Shown: in pieces, positions 1 through 10,847 of the stretch | Position numbering within the stretch: position 1 is the first letter of the stretch | How the letters are laid out: every line of letters starts with the position of its first letter | DNA from: Dactylellina haptotyla | Taxonomy: Eukaryota; Ascomycota; Orbiliomycetes; Orbiliales; Orbiliaceae | DNA length: 64,000 bases | Assembly (NCBI GenBank): GCA_031310005.1 | Contig: CM062379.1 | Span: 3,038,001-3,102,000 of the forward strand | Direction of reading: 5' to 3' | Notes under the pieces: generated by a model | What the model was told of the DNA's origin: nothing | Databases searched by the model: none | Seen by the model: only the letters and a program-made list of their open reading frames with translations | Made by a program: the position numbers and the translations under genes

Positions 1-34
1 AGAATCCGGACGGGGTAACAAAGAATAGACTTAC

Positions 35-334
35 GCAATTGATGCTGAAGATGCCAACGACCTTTTCCCATTCCGAGAATCCAGTCTGGGCACCGCCCTT
101 GTTGATATCATCTATTTTCAAGATGCGCCTGATAGCTCTGGCGGCATATTCGACCCTTTCCGCAATTTCGGTAACGGAATAGCTCTTTCCAGTGATACCA
201 CAGACGAATGGTGGATTCGACTTTGCCGGGTCGGCACGGCCATATGCAGGATTGAGAATAAATTCGCCGATTGGGATGTGGTCAGGTCGAGCCGGCAGCT
301 TTGGGACCCAGTTTGGTGCTTCGTAGATTATCAT
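35..334 (-). CDS. Acyl-CoA synthetase / 4-coumarate-CoA ligase-like protein, 5' exon only (partial)
   Basis: First coding exon of a minus-strand gene that continues beyond the left edge. It opens with MIIYEAPNWVPKLP and gives exactly 100 codons before a clean GTAAGT donor at 34-29. Seen in the sequence: a phrase reading FVCGITGKSYSVTEIAERV, then EWEKVVGIFSINC. This is the usual N-terminus of fungal AMP-binding (ANL superfamily) enzymes of the 4-coumarate-CoA ligase-like type, which activate a carboxylic acid as acyl-AMP and then load it onto CoA. The diagnostic AMP-binding signature lies outside the window, so the substrate and the compartment cannot be told. The start was chosen because it is the first in-frame ATG of the conserved block. 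Confidence 0.72.
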
Positions 335-2891
335 TATTCTTATTTTTTGATAGAAGAATCAAAATGTCGTCTTTTGGAACAGTTGGCAGCTAGAGCGCCC
401 TTTCAAGGAGTGCAGGATAAAATTAAAGATGCAATAGCTCCAATTATAGAAAGTTGATCCTCAAGGCCAAGCTAGCGGAACGGCTCTGGCGGCGGGTGTA
501 ATCACGATCGGGTCGACCTTGCAGGAATCAGGTGACCACGAGGATGAAGGTTGTTGAGAGATGAGGAAGAGAACGAATTCTGATAGTTTGTGGAACGGGT
601 ATTTGATCTCGAGCCTCTTTTATATCACCTGCAAAAAATAAAAAATGAATTTTGGTGTTCAATTAGCAAAAGGCACTACTGTTTGGGACCCTGGCCTGTG
701 CAACTTTTGTAAAATAGAAGATACAGGGACCTCGGTCTGGTAGCACAGGAAACATGAAGCGAGAGCATGTTGGAACCTGAACTAGCACCGGTAGCGCGGC
801 CAGTCCCGACATGGGATATCCAACCCTCAACAACATCACCACGGTCCGAAGGGCAGCAAGGCCCGGAAGGCAAATTAAATGACTTGCATGCATGCAGATA
901 CCCAAGGGAAGGATCGGATCGAGGACGCGGAATACTTGCCTTATGCGACAGCCTTCCCAACCAGAAAAACGGTTCCAGCTCAGGAAAAAATAGACAGAAC
1001 GGGCAGGAAGCTCATTATTGTATCGTGGCAAGCTCCTGCACCTTGGAGCGCGAGCCACACAAATATATAAGGCTGCGCCGGTCCAAAATAAATCCTAATC
1101 CTCTCCAGTTTTCCTCGGTTCGGAGTTTGTGGTTGGGGGAGAAATACGCCATCGGCTCATGCTCAGTTTAAAGGCAGTAGTGGTCAATTAAGTAGCTTCC
1201 TGCTTGGATCTCCACCACAATTTCGCTTGCCCCGGGGTGGGTTCACCAACTTCCAAGCTTAAGCAGCAGTGGGAGGACTGTCTGAGTTTCGACTTAAGTC
1301 GACGTTCTATACCCCAGTTGGGTTCATCGAGGCCAGGGAGCTGGTCCTGCAGCAGGGATATTCGTTATTGAACCGACCAGCATTGGAACGGCGGCAAAAA
1401 TTCACCATGCAGTGTCCGACGTTGCAGCTCTTGGTTCTTCTGCCTTTCTGATATCAAATATCCTGCCCTTCATACCAGCCGAACACCGAACCAAACACCG
1501 AGCTTCTCCATGGTGGTCGGCCCACGGCCATTGCATCGTTAGTCGCTCCACTTCTCCTTCTAGCTTCTCCGGACCCCAAACGAGCCCAAGAGGAGCCCCC
1601 AAGACCGAGTAGTTAACCAACCCCGTCAAAGGCTAACGCAGTTTAGTTGCGAGACTGTGGGGTAAACGAGAACCTTCAACCGTCTGGGCAACGAAAAAGA
1701 GAGGTCCCACGTGAACGTTTTTTGCGTTCACACTCCACGAGCCGATCTGGCGGTAAAAGGTTTCCTGCCCAATTGATAACGGGGCGCCCGGGCGGGGGGC
1801 GGGCGACGGCCTGACTCTTGTCCATTTATACTATTTTACTTTCTGTTGAGGGGTGCGGTTGGTTGCTTGATTTCACCGGCAATCAGAGCTCGAGAAAAAT
1901 AAAAAAAACAGCCGTGTTTTTTTCCCGTCATGCACGACTCGCGAGATGACGCCTTGGAGAGAGAGAAAAGGAGCTGCAGAACTGCAGAACTGCAGCTAAG
2001 AGAGATGCGAGTGAGTTTCCGGCGAATCGGCGATATTGTACTAATACGGAGCGAGTGGCAGAGTAGCAGAGAGCGGTTCTAGTCCTCTGAGTTTGTCAGC
2101 GTGCATATTCTATTTTTCTTTTTAGCTGGAAAAATCGAAATTTGAGGATTGGCTTGAGGAGTTTGTGCACGAACCCCAGAAATCCATTTTTCAGCCGTTT
2201 TGAAGCGATCCCTGTCGTGGGTAGGAAATCGAAGATCGTGATATCATCCTGCACAGACTGGTGGATGGGTAGTTCCTTTAGGCTCCTAAAAGAAACAGGA
2301 GAATGAATTAGGTTTGGACTAGAGGAGATCTAGATCTGTCCTTGGATTGCGCTTTGCACCTCTACAACCTTTTATAGATTCACTAGACGTCCGATCCCGA
2401 ATACCCTGGTAGCTAGTAGCCGGCCGGCGACAGGGACAATGTAGCAAAAAAGAACCACCCAAGCGACGTAGCGACGCACGAATTCCCTCCTGATCAATTG
2501 ATTCCGAGCATCCTCTAAACGCCGTATAGCAGATGCTAAAAAAAGAAAGCCGCTGTAGACGCGGGCCTAAAAACTGGTTACATATTTACAAAAAAATTTC
2601 CGGCTTAACCGGGTTCACCTATCCCTCCTAATTTTCCATATGGTCCCCCCCACCCTTTCCTCCCACCTGTGTGTCCTGCGTATTTTCCCTGCTCAGGCAT
2701 ATACATGCTCGTGATCCATTCCTCGTCAATATTCGTTATTGACTTGAAGCATTCCTGTTTTCCGTTTCAAATATCTTTCCGGCTGCCTATTTTATCCGTC
2801 ATGGCATGGTGTGAGCCCAGCAGCTCGAGGGGGTAGCCGTACGTCGAATAGTATCCAAATACTCCACTGCAATCATTTCGTGCGTGCAAGT
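335..2891. other. Gene-free stretch between the acyl-CoA synthetase-like gene and PYM
   Basis: Gap of 2.6 kb with only short, compositionally odd reading frames, none of which resembles a known family or shows codon bias. It should hold the promoter of the leftward acyl-CoA synthetase-like gene (roughly 335-700) and the 3' UTR of PYM (roughly 2500-2891). Small local structures are present: a 12-bp palindrome centred on TTAA at 1290-1301, and three tandem CTGCAGAA-like units at about 1972-1997. The G/C-rich patch near 1785-1815 is not a recognised element. I see no tRNA, transposon ends or splice-supported gene here; an unannotated non-coding transcript cannot be excluded. Confidence 0.6.
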
Positions 2892-3521
2892 TCATCCTTC
2901 GTACGTGACCCCTAGCTTCTCCAGGTCCCGGATCAGCTCCCCCAGCTTCAGCGCCTTATCCAGCTGTTCTGGCAGCAGAGTCTCCCCTTTGTCCTTCCTC
3001 GACTTTAGCTCTTGAGCTTGCCGGATCTTCTTCTGTAGACCCTTTGCTTTTTTCTCTGCATCCGCATTCGTAGACGGTGATGATGATGAGGCTGCCGGCT
3101 CAGAGCTCTGCTCTGCTTCGGTCGTCTTTGTAGCTGCAGATTCGCTAGTTGGTGCTTCTGTAGCAACGGCAGAAACATCTTCACCCTCCTCTCCTTCATC
3201 CTTATCATCCTCTCCAGCACCAGTCCCCTTCTTCTTCCTGCTTCTCTTCTTCTTAGCTTTCTCCGCGGGCGAACTGCTGCCTGCGCCCGGCACTTCCGCG
3301 GCACCAGGAACACCGGCGCTGCCTCGATTCCGATATGCTTCGGCCGTCCTGTTCTGGTATTTCACCACATCTTCTGCGGGCGTGAATCCTGGTTTGACGC
3401 GGCGTTCTGGACGGGTCGTTCCATCTGCTCGTACGGAGGAGGGGATGATACGTGTGCCTGAGGCGAGGGTTTGGATTCCCGACGTCGTGGTTTGTGGGTT
3501 TTTGGATTCCTTGGAAGCCAT
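2892..3521 (-). CDS. PYM homologue (partner of Y14 and Mago), exon junction complex disassembly factor
   Basis: A single-exon protein of 209 residues. Residues 20-58 carry the PYM N-terminal block that binds the Mago-Y14 dimer (GTRIIPSSVRADGT, then RRVKPGFTP and VVKYQNR). The middle is low-complexity, with a Lys/Arg run at about 90-97 followed by an acidic, Ser/Thr/Glu-rich stretch. The C-terminus (about 160-205) is a charged helical segment with the form of the PYM C-terminal region. In other organisms PYM links the exon junction complex to the 40S ribosome and strips the complex from spliced mRNA in the cytoplasm. Its presence fits the many introns of the neighbouring genes. It is divergent from QCR9, with 626 bp between the two starts. 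Confidence 0.85.
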   Translation of the reverse strand: MASKESKNPQTTTSGIQTLASGTRIIPSSVRADGTTRPERRVKPGFTPAEDVVKYQNRTAEAYRNRGSAGVPGAAEVPGAGSSSPAEKAKKKRSRKKKGTGAGEDDKDEGEEGEDVSAVATEAPTSESAATKTTEAEQSSEPAASSSSPSTNADAEKKAKGLQKKIRQAQELKSRKDKGETLLPEQLDKALKLGELIRDLEKLGVTYEG

Positions 3522-4147
3522 TCCGATAGGTTGGCACTATAAGTGCTTTCTTCCAGTTGCTTTTTCTTCTTCTTCTTCTTCTGCTTATTCTGTTTCAGAA
3601 AACCCCGTAGATTTCGCAAGATTCGCGATTCAAAATGTTTTCGTTGGTGTCGAAGGTCGATATTAGATGAGCTGGGAGAGCCAGCTATGCACAATATAAT
3701 ATACTCGTCGGTCGTGTGGATATATTCCCTTTGCAAGACGCTTCTCAAAGGAGCGTGAAGTGAAAGTAGCAGTAGTGCCGTAGATACCGACAGATGCCTC
3801 CGATAAACCACCCCGTTTTCCCAAATTCGCGTCCTCAAAAGCGTCCGCGAACCAGCTCAAGCTTGTCCTCCTGTCTCGAGTTTCCGTTTCGTTACGTCTT
3901 TCGCCCTTTTCGCGCGTGTTCGGCTGTGGGTGAGCCCACGCCATGGCCGTTATCTAATCTCCGCCCAATCACATCCGCCGCAATACCCAAAACCTCACCT
4001 CTCCAAAATTCCGTCACCGCCCAACACCCGAACGTCGAATTCCAAAACTACCATAACCCCATTCGCCCGTATACACCCACCCCTCCTTCTCGACATCCCG
4101 CCTTTTTCTCCTCTCCGTCTCCGGTATACCCTCGCTACTCCGTCACA
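3522..4147. promoter_or_regulatory. Shared divergent promoter region of PYM and QCR9
   Basis: This 626-bp intergenic stretch lies between the two start codons, so it must hold both promoters. It contains a (CTT)n pyrimidine tract at about 3559-3586, just upstream of the PYM start, and a strongly C-rich, T-poor strand from about 3950 to 4145 leading into QCR9, as is common upstream of expressed fungal genes. Several open frames cross it, but none matches a protein family. No specific factor site stands out. Confidence 0.5.
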
Positions 4148-4633
4148 ATGGCAGGCGTAAGTTCCCTCTCTTAGATCTAGGACCCAATTGGATCCCTCGC
4201 AGGCACCCCGTTCTCGTCGGCTAACACATGTCTTGTCTCTTCTCGGATTCCTCGCACACAGTGGACGGGCTCAATCTACAACAGCATCATCAGGCGGAAC
4301 GCCGTCTTCGTCGGCGTGATCTTTGGCGCGGCTTTCGGGTTCGAAATGTACGAATAGACTATACTCCCCTCCATACCCTCGCTACGTCCGCATATTCCCA
4401 CCCACCTCACCCGACCAATATCCATACCCGAGATCAAATTTATTTTGAAAAGACGAGCTCTAACAATGGAATGCGATATAGCGCTTTTGACGTCTACTCT
4501 CAGCGATTCTGGGACTGGAAAAACCAAGGAAGACAGTGGAAGGTACGTATCCCCTCTGTCTATGATAAACAATAACAGGGCTGATATATCGAAATAGGAC
4601 ATCCGTCACAAATACGTTACCGACGAAGAGTAG
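4148..4633 (+). CDS. qcr9: Cytochrome bc1 complex subunit 9 (QCR9/UCR9)
   Basis: Four exons: 4148-4156, 4262-4347, 4482-4542 and 4598-4633, together 64 codons including the stop (63 residues). The joined protein begins MAGWTGSIYNSIIRRNAVF, continues through one hydrophobic segment (FVGVIFGAAFGFE), and ends in the conserved tail RQWKDIRHKYV. This is the full UCR9 layout: a single-pass inner-membrane subunit of ubiquinol-cytochrome c reductase that sits near the Rieske protein. The first exon encodes only Met-Ala-Gly, so automatic annotation easily misses this gene. The donor after exon 2 is GTACGA, weaker than its neighbours. A canonical AATAAA lies at 4774-4779, about 140 bp past the stop. 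Confidence 0.9.
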
Positions 4634-5391
4634 ACGGATACTAGATTTATCGCATCATACCCCCACAGAACTAGCGCTTCCTGTCGACCTACGCCGCATA
4701 TTGGTTTTCTTCGGAACCAATAGCGTGAGCAAAAACAAAGGGAAGGGTATATTAGACTTTTCGATATTTTGTTAATAAAAAAACATACAAATACACCTGT
4801 ACAAAGAAATCACAAACGCAGCCTTCCGCTTTTTTTCTTTTTCCTTTTTTGGAATATATACCATTTACAAACTCTAGTTCGAACTATCGGCATGTCCTAT
4901 ACCTAGTATGCTGTGATATCTGCGATTTACATTCATAAACCCGGTTATATATATATGATCCCTACAGCAGCAGCAGCAGGTAGGTATACATCGATTATAC
5001 CCTCCGAAATTCCCAACAAAATGGAAGAGAGGGGAAACATTAGGTTTCATCAATAAGAACCTCTTTCCCAAAAATACAACTTCCTACGTTCGCGAAACAA
5101 ATTGACTCTAAAACGCCGTGATACAATAAATAACACCCTCAAGTAGATGACATGTGCGGATTTTTGAGGGCCGGAATAATTGTAGGTTTTCTTTTTCGTG
5201 ACTCAAAGGAAACGTTAAACGCCAGTTATGAGAAGTATTCGGATAGAATTTTGACAGAAAAGGGGGCAGGGTAGGTGAAGGGCTGTAAAATCATACGCTC
5301 AAAAAACATGGTAGACATATTCAAAGGGAAGGGCAAGCATATCGTGTACAGCGATTTCAGGCGCAACTCCCTAACATAAGGGCAAAGTCAA
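4634..5391. other. Convergent 3' region between QCR9 and cullin-3
   Basis: Tail-to-tail spacer of 758 bp that should carry both 3' UTRs. An AATAAA signal on the + strand at 4774-4779 suits QCR9. A short CAG repeat (about five units) lies near 4964-4979, after an AT run at about 4946-4956. The small reading frames on both strands are not conserved-looking. Nothing else is recognised. Confidence 0.55.
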
Positions 5392-8214
5392 TCAAGCCTG
5401 GAAATACGGTTAGCCTTTGTCTAATATTATCAAAAGAGACACTCTGCAGAATGCTTACCAGATATACATATGTGTTCGGATCATTCGCATCTCTCTCTAA
5501 GTATTCGCGCTCGATCAAACTCTCAATTCTCTTCTTGATCATACCTGGGTCCGGCATAAATCTCTTCGACAGCTGTTCCGTAATCTGCAGCATTAGATCC
5601 GAGTGTTTCAATGTTTTCCTCGCTCTAAACGGTCGTGTTAGCCAATTTAGTTTTCAAGATAAAAAGGGGGCAAAGAAGGGAAACACATACTTCATTGTTC
5701 TGACGATAGCCGCCTCGATAAGATGGGCTCTGCTCTCGTCAATCTTATCTTCCGTCTCCTTTCTCTCCCTATCCGTCTCCACCTTGTTACCCACACCCTT
5801 AATGGTTCCAATCTTGAACTTGAGTTGTTTGGATGTAAATGCGGCATTGAATGAGAATTTATCAGTAGGTTTGACATCACGAGACATTGGCTGTTTGACC
5901 AGTACACGGGTCCTGGGAGCTACAGCGAGGGATTGCAGGTGTCGGACCAATTCGGATTCTGGGATCGAAGTGAGGGTTTTTATGTCCTAGAATAGTTAGA
6001 TCGGGACTGTATCGGATGTCAAGCTGGTGAGACTTACGTTATATGTCAAGGACTCTACTTCAGGGTTGTTGAATTGCAAGAGAATAACGAGGGCGTATGT
6101 TGCAACATTGATCTCGTACTTGCGAGCCTTGAAAGTCGCCCTGACATCCGCAGTACCCTATCCGCAACCAATTAGTGATTTTCAACAATGGGTTTAGAAG
6201 GGGAGCTTACCATCTGGGGCTGCCAAGTCAATTGTCGTCCGTTGTGTCGCCTTAGGTAGAACTGCTGGAAGGAGGCTCTCACCTTCTCCAGTTCTGATGG
6301 ATAGATACAGGTATGCGTAGTCTCGCCACTCATAGAACTCCAGGGCCAGAAGGTTGATGTAAGCACCTTGATATCCAAATCGATAGTTGGTTCCTCCGAG
6401 TGCAAGTTCGCGAGGTGCTTCTTGTATTCTGCTGTAAGATCCTGGGAGACATTCATATCCTTGAACATACCCTCCATCTTGGACGTGAATGAATAGCCGA
6501 CCTCGACCTTGAACTTCGAAATCATTGCGCGCTCGACATCGTTGGATACCGATCTGCCTAGAATGAGACGCTTCGACAAGTGCTTCTTGTAATATCTTTC
6601 AAATATATCCTTGTCTTGGATGTATCTGAAGAGAACGATAGCCTTGTCAAGAACACTGTCGACTTCCGCCTCAGTCTTGCCCTTCAGTCCCTTCTTGATA
6701 TTTTCGTCAACGAAGAGGGATATGTACTCCGGAGACCTTTTATTGTCATTGATGAAATCCGCGAACGCCTTGGAAATGGTTTGCTGGACGCCTTGGTCGG
6801 ACGAGAAGCTACGATTCCAGATCTTATCAATCTTGTCCTTCAGGGCGAGGACATCCTCAACCCATTTAAGTGCCAGCATTGTCTCCGCGTTAACAGACTT
6901 ATCCTCTGCGGTTGCTCCCTCGCTCCCTTCACCAGCGGCGTTAGTCTTTCGAAAACTGTAGACGCCCCTGTTGATTTCCTTTCCGAGGTGGACAATCCGA
7001 TCCTTTAGCATTCGTCTTATTTCATTGACGTGAGAGTCTACCCGTCGGGCAAGGTCATAGAGAAGCTCCAATTGATCATATCGATCGTTGTCTAGCATGA
7101 AATTGAGCCCCGAAGCTTCAAGCTGCATAACCTCTCGGATGTTCTCGGTGATCAGACGCTGTTCCACGATAGCACGAATCTTAGGTTCTGTCAGTGTCGA
7201 TATGGTGCTCTGCGTACGCTCCCATTCTTCGTTGAGGCGGTCATTCGCTCTCTCAATGTATGTCGCAGCATCGCAGACTTCCAGTAACTTGCGAGCTTCT
7301 TTTGTGTAAAAGTCATCACTGGCGGCGAGGAAGGCACCTGTGATACGTTGTTGGGATTAGACAGATGTCTCTCATTCGGAGCAACCGCGGGGACAGTACC
7401 TTCAAACTTGGTGAGATAGACCTTCTGATCCTCCTTTTCATCCAAGGTCTCATACAAGCCCTCCAACATGTAAACACAGGAGCGTATACGGGCTCTATCG
7501 ATGACATCGCCGTCTCGCTCCATCTGGATTTGTTCGAGGAGGACTTTGTTCAAATCGGCGCCGATGTCGTAGTCCTTGTTGCGCAGAACATTGTCTCGGA
7601 ACAATGACATACCGACCACTTGGATGGATGGTTTCTTGTTGTCATTGCAAAACACACGGTCCTATATATATCATCAATCATGTTGGCTAAAAATTTTCTC
7701 AGCACGATACCAGGAATATGGAATATATCATACAAGATACATGAGAATGTCGGTAATCATGCCCAAACACAATCGGTGGTCTTCCCAAGCTTGTTTGACG
7801 GAGGCAAGAAACCTATTCCCGCTCTCCCGCCTTTCCAGTGCGCTACTCGTGGGGGCAAATGTAGGTCTTGTGGGTTTCAGTTGCTCAGAGGTTACACGCC
7901 TCAAGCGTTCTTTGACGAGGTTGTTGACACTATTGTAGAGGGCATCGCCGTGTTTCTTGAGCACCATCTTGTAGGCGGTGCGGTAGAGTTCTTCGAAGGA
8001 GAGATTGGAGGCATCGCGGGCGTATATTTGCTGGAGGGCTTCGGAGAGGGTTTCCCAAGCATCTTCGAATCGCATATATTCGTTGGCAAGACCCTGGATG
8101 GTTTTCGGGGAGGACAGTCAGCTAAGAGAAAAGGCAACAAAAAAGTGGTAAAAGACGTACTCTTCTTGGTGGACGAATCTTAATGCGCCCAGCGCCACCA
8201 GGTTTGGATGCCAT
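5392..8214 (-). CDS. cul3: Cullin-3, scaffold of BTB-CUL3-RING ubiquitin ligases
   Basis: Eight exons (8161-8214, 7734-8093, 7400-7661, 6211-7337, 6038-6157, 5691-5986, 5459-5624, 5392-5397) sum to 2391 bp and give 796 residues, close to the usual cullin-3 length. The N-terminus (IKIRPPRR, then FEELYRTAYKMVLKKHG) marks it as CUL3 rather than CUL1 or CUL4. The middle and C-terminal parts hold the cullin homology domain (FERYYKKHLSKRLIL, VGYSFTSKMEGMFKDM, RQLTWQPQMG). The C-terminus has the winged-helix neddylation domain with IVRTMKARK, where the Lys at about 740 is the expected NEDD8 acceptor. The protein ends YVYLA, like many cullins. It bridges BTB adaptors to Rbx1 and E2 in cytosol and nucleus. 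The last exon is only 6 nt (Ala plus stop). Confidence 0.95.
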
Positions 8215-9150
8215 AGCTACTTCGTTTGGATGGTGATGACGGTTGGCTGTTGCTGCTGCTGTGGTGGGGCGTGAGTGGGAAGCGACGTTGCCACGGTCCG
8301 AGCAGAAAGACGCAAACTATAAGATGGGAGCTCTGAGGGACGAGAAAAACTGGGACTGAAGGAGGATTGTTCTCGGCGAGGACGCAGATTTTAGGAGGCG
8401 GTGGGAGGGATAGCTTGGAGGGTATTCAGGTGCAGACAGAACAGCACCTTTGCGCATAGAAGAGCAAGAGAGAGAGCCTTGTTGACGTTGCTGGGGAGTT
8501 GACAGGGAGTGCAGACGGTTCCGGAATACAGAATGAAGGTGCTCCCTGCGTATGGAAGGAAGGAAGGATGGAGGACGAAGGATGAGACGGAAGAAGGGCG
8601 ATTGGAGGGGCGGCGGTGATGCTAGTCCATCGTTGAGAGCGGGTGCCGTCGTCGAGGAGGTGTTTGGGGGAGGAATCGAAGACTGACTCGTCTTCAGGCA
8701 GCACGACGAACGGACCCACGTCCACGACGATACCCGCCAAAGTGCACTTTTGGTGGACGCGACTGGCTCATCACCCCGCTACAATTGACAGAACACCAGC
8801 TGCAGGATCTCCTGTGGGAGAGCTGCGGCGGAGGGAGGGAGAGAGGTATGTTTTGATTATTGGACATGCCCCCAATCAGAGAAGAGGAGCAGAATACCCA
8901 GCAGCTCAATGCCGCCGGCAGGTTCGAGGACGTCGTCGTGGTTCCGCTGGCCGCTGTGACGCCCGCCCGGATGAAGGTACCGAAGCAACGACGGCGGGCA
9001 AGGTGCCGCCGCTGCCAGCGCCGAATCGGGCAATAACTCCTGGCAAACATCTTCAATTCCGAATTCTTCATCAGCCTCAACTCTCTCTGTGCCACTCCCA
9101 CCAACATCACCACCCTTCATCCGCTCGACATCAACTATCTATCATCCATC
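8215..9150. promoter_or_regulatory. Divergent promoter region between cullin-3 and ZIM17
   Basis: A 936-bp head-to-head spacer. Open frames run through it on both strands (one of about 310 codons crosses into the ZIM17 coding region in another frame), but they are Arg/Pro/Ser-rich, match no family and look like chance frames in GC-rich DNA. The CUL3-proximal part has a GCTGCTGCT-type repeat at about 8250-8260. Long 5' leaders for one or both genes are likely. No specific regulatory site is convincing. Confidence 0.5.
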
Positions 9151-9708
9151 ATGAGGAGCTCCGTGTCCCGTACCGCTCGGCCTCTCGCCCGCCTCATTGC
9201 GCCCTCCCCTCGGCTACAACCTATAGCCAGACACAGCACACCTTTCCGACCTTTCCACCTCCCGACCTCCCGCATCCTTCCACCGCTCTTCTCCTCTTCG
9301 ATCCGCAAATACTCATCAGACTCCCCCTCCATCCTCCCACCTCCGTCAGAAACATCGACAGCATCATCGTCATCACCGACTTCCTCTTCCACAGTTTCCT
9401 TCCCGCTCGCCGAGAAACCTTCCTACGAACTGACCTTCACCTGCAAAAAATGCACCCACCGCTCCACCCACAAAGTCAGCAAGCAAGCCTACCACAAGGG
9501 CACAGTCCTAATACAATGCCCGGGCTGCCAGGTCCGCCATCTCATAGCCGACCACCTCAAGATATTCCGTGACACCTCCACCACCATCGAAGACATCCTG
9601 CGGGAGAAGGGCGAGAAGATCACCAAGGGTGTGAAATACGGCAACGGTGACGTCGAGTTTCTACCCGACGAAGAGGCAGTTCCCGAGGATGGCAAAGAGA
9701 ACAAGTAG
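9151..9708 (+). CDS. zim17: Zim17/Tim15/Hep1-type zinc-finger protein, mitochondrial Hsp70 escort
   Basis: Intronless, 185 residues. Residues 1-50 are rich in Arg and Ser with almost no acidic residues, as expected of a mitochondrial presequence. After a Ser/Thr/Pro linker the DNL-type zinc finger starts near residue 93: CKKC (98-101) pairs with CPGC (123-126), followed by the family hallmark RHLIADHLKIF (129-139). The family binds mitochondrial Hsp70 (Ssc1) and keeps it soluble and active for protein import and Fe-S cluster work in the matrix. The last 25 residues are acidic and unconserved. The chosen ATG is the first that gives the presequence. The length fits fungal homologues. Confidence 0.93.
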   Translation: MRSSVSRTARPLARLIAPSPRLQPIARHSTPFRPFHLPTSRILPPLFSSSIRKYSSDSPSILPPPSETSTASSSSPTSSSTVSFPLAEKPSYELTFTCKKCTHRSTHKVSKQAYHKGTVLIQCPGCQVRHLIADHLKIFRDTSTTIEDILREKGEKITKGVKYGNGDVEFLPDEEAVPEDGKENK

Positions 9709-10847
9709 AATCCCCCAAAAATCGCATATTATTATGCCGATGCAATATATCTCCCCTCAAAGCCATACCCCTCAGAAATGAGAAATGACCATGTCTCACG
9801 AGTTCACATGGAAACCGTACTCTATACTGATTTCCAAGCATTTTGTATACTGACTGACCATCTCACTCTTCCATCACGATTAACGCCACCCTAAAAACTA
9901 TATATCATTCTCACACTGTATATTAGCGATTATTATATCCCCATACCATCTTATAATTATGTACATTAGATACCTGCATATGAACACCACTATATATCAT
10001 CACTCATGCGGAACTTCTCGACATCGACGACGGGAACATGTGCATTCATTCAAAAATTTATACAACAACAATACGATTCAGTGTTCAATTTATTTCCCAA
10101 TCTCCATCTCGGATAGTCTATTATTGTTTCTTCCATAAGCAACAACCCTAATGAAGAGGCCGTCCCCTCCCCAATAGCTAGTGACATCGATCCACCGTCG
10201 CCACAACCCCCCCTCCAAAGCAATAGACGAGAATACCCATATCACGTCCTCCCAATTTCTTCCAAAAAAAAATAAAAAAATCCAAAAACCCAATTTCTAG
10301 CACACCCAAAAGAGAGAGAGAAAGAAAAAACCGAGAAAGGTATGATCCAACAAAGGAAACGCAGAAACAAGTAACGTTGTGTGCGCGAGAAAGAACCGGC
10401 GATTTAAACGGGCCTCGCTAACAAAGTAAAGCAAAATGGACAATCTTTGATGCATAAAAGAAATAGAGAGAAAACGATAGTAGTAAAAGCCAAGCACGAC
10501 GGAACGAACCCCGAGGAAGCGAAAGCGCAGGATGTCTGTACACACGGAGGGAAAGAGATGTGAGGGTAACCTTTGTTAAACCAAAAATTAAAAAGTCCGA
10601 TCCAGTGGTATGATATTAAATAAACGGGTATTTGAAGGGAAGAGAAAGAGGAGGTTTCTTTGTACAACCACAAAATAAAAGAAGAGAATTATCCCCAAAA
10701 CCCACAGAAAACAGCAATTTAAGACCCAAAAGGAATAAAATGGACCAAAAAGAAAGGCGGAAAAAAAGAAAGGCGGAAAATAAACAGTGTCCCCAAAATA
10801 TAATCTGGGTAACAATTTGTGCCATCAAATTTTGAAGAGGTAACCCC
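9709..10847. other. Convergent 3' region between ZIM17 and SPT7
   Basis: Tail-to-tail spacer of 1.1 kb. It is AT-rich up to about 10100, then strongly purine-rich on the + strand (A/G tracts from about 10300 to 10790). The many Phe/Leu-rich frames on the minus strand come from this purine bias and are not genes. Both 3' UTRs and their terminators must lie here. No RNA gene or repeat family is recognised. Confidence 0.55.

Noticed and set aside
9040-9075. Heat-shock-element-like TTC/GAA array before ZIM17
   Set aside because: The units are wrongly spaced (only one base between TTC and GAA), so it does not meet the 5-bp unit rule.
8643-9572. Open frame of 309 codons on the + strand before and across ZIM17
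   Set aside because: It overlaps the well-supported ZIM17 coding sequence in another frame, is Arg/Pro/Ser/His-rich and has no domain; other long frames cover the same DNA on the minus strand.
10404-10828. Several Phe/Leu-rich minus-strand frames that look like membrane proteins
   Set aside because: They arise from an A/G-rich + strand in a 3' spacer, overlap one another in different frames and have no family resemblance.
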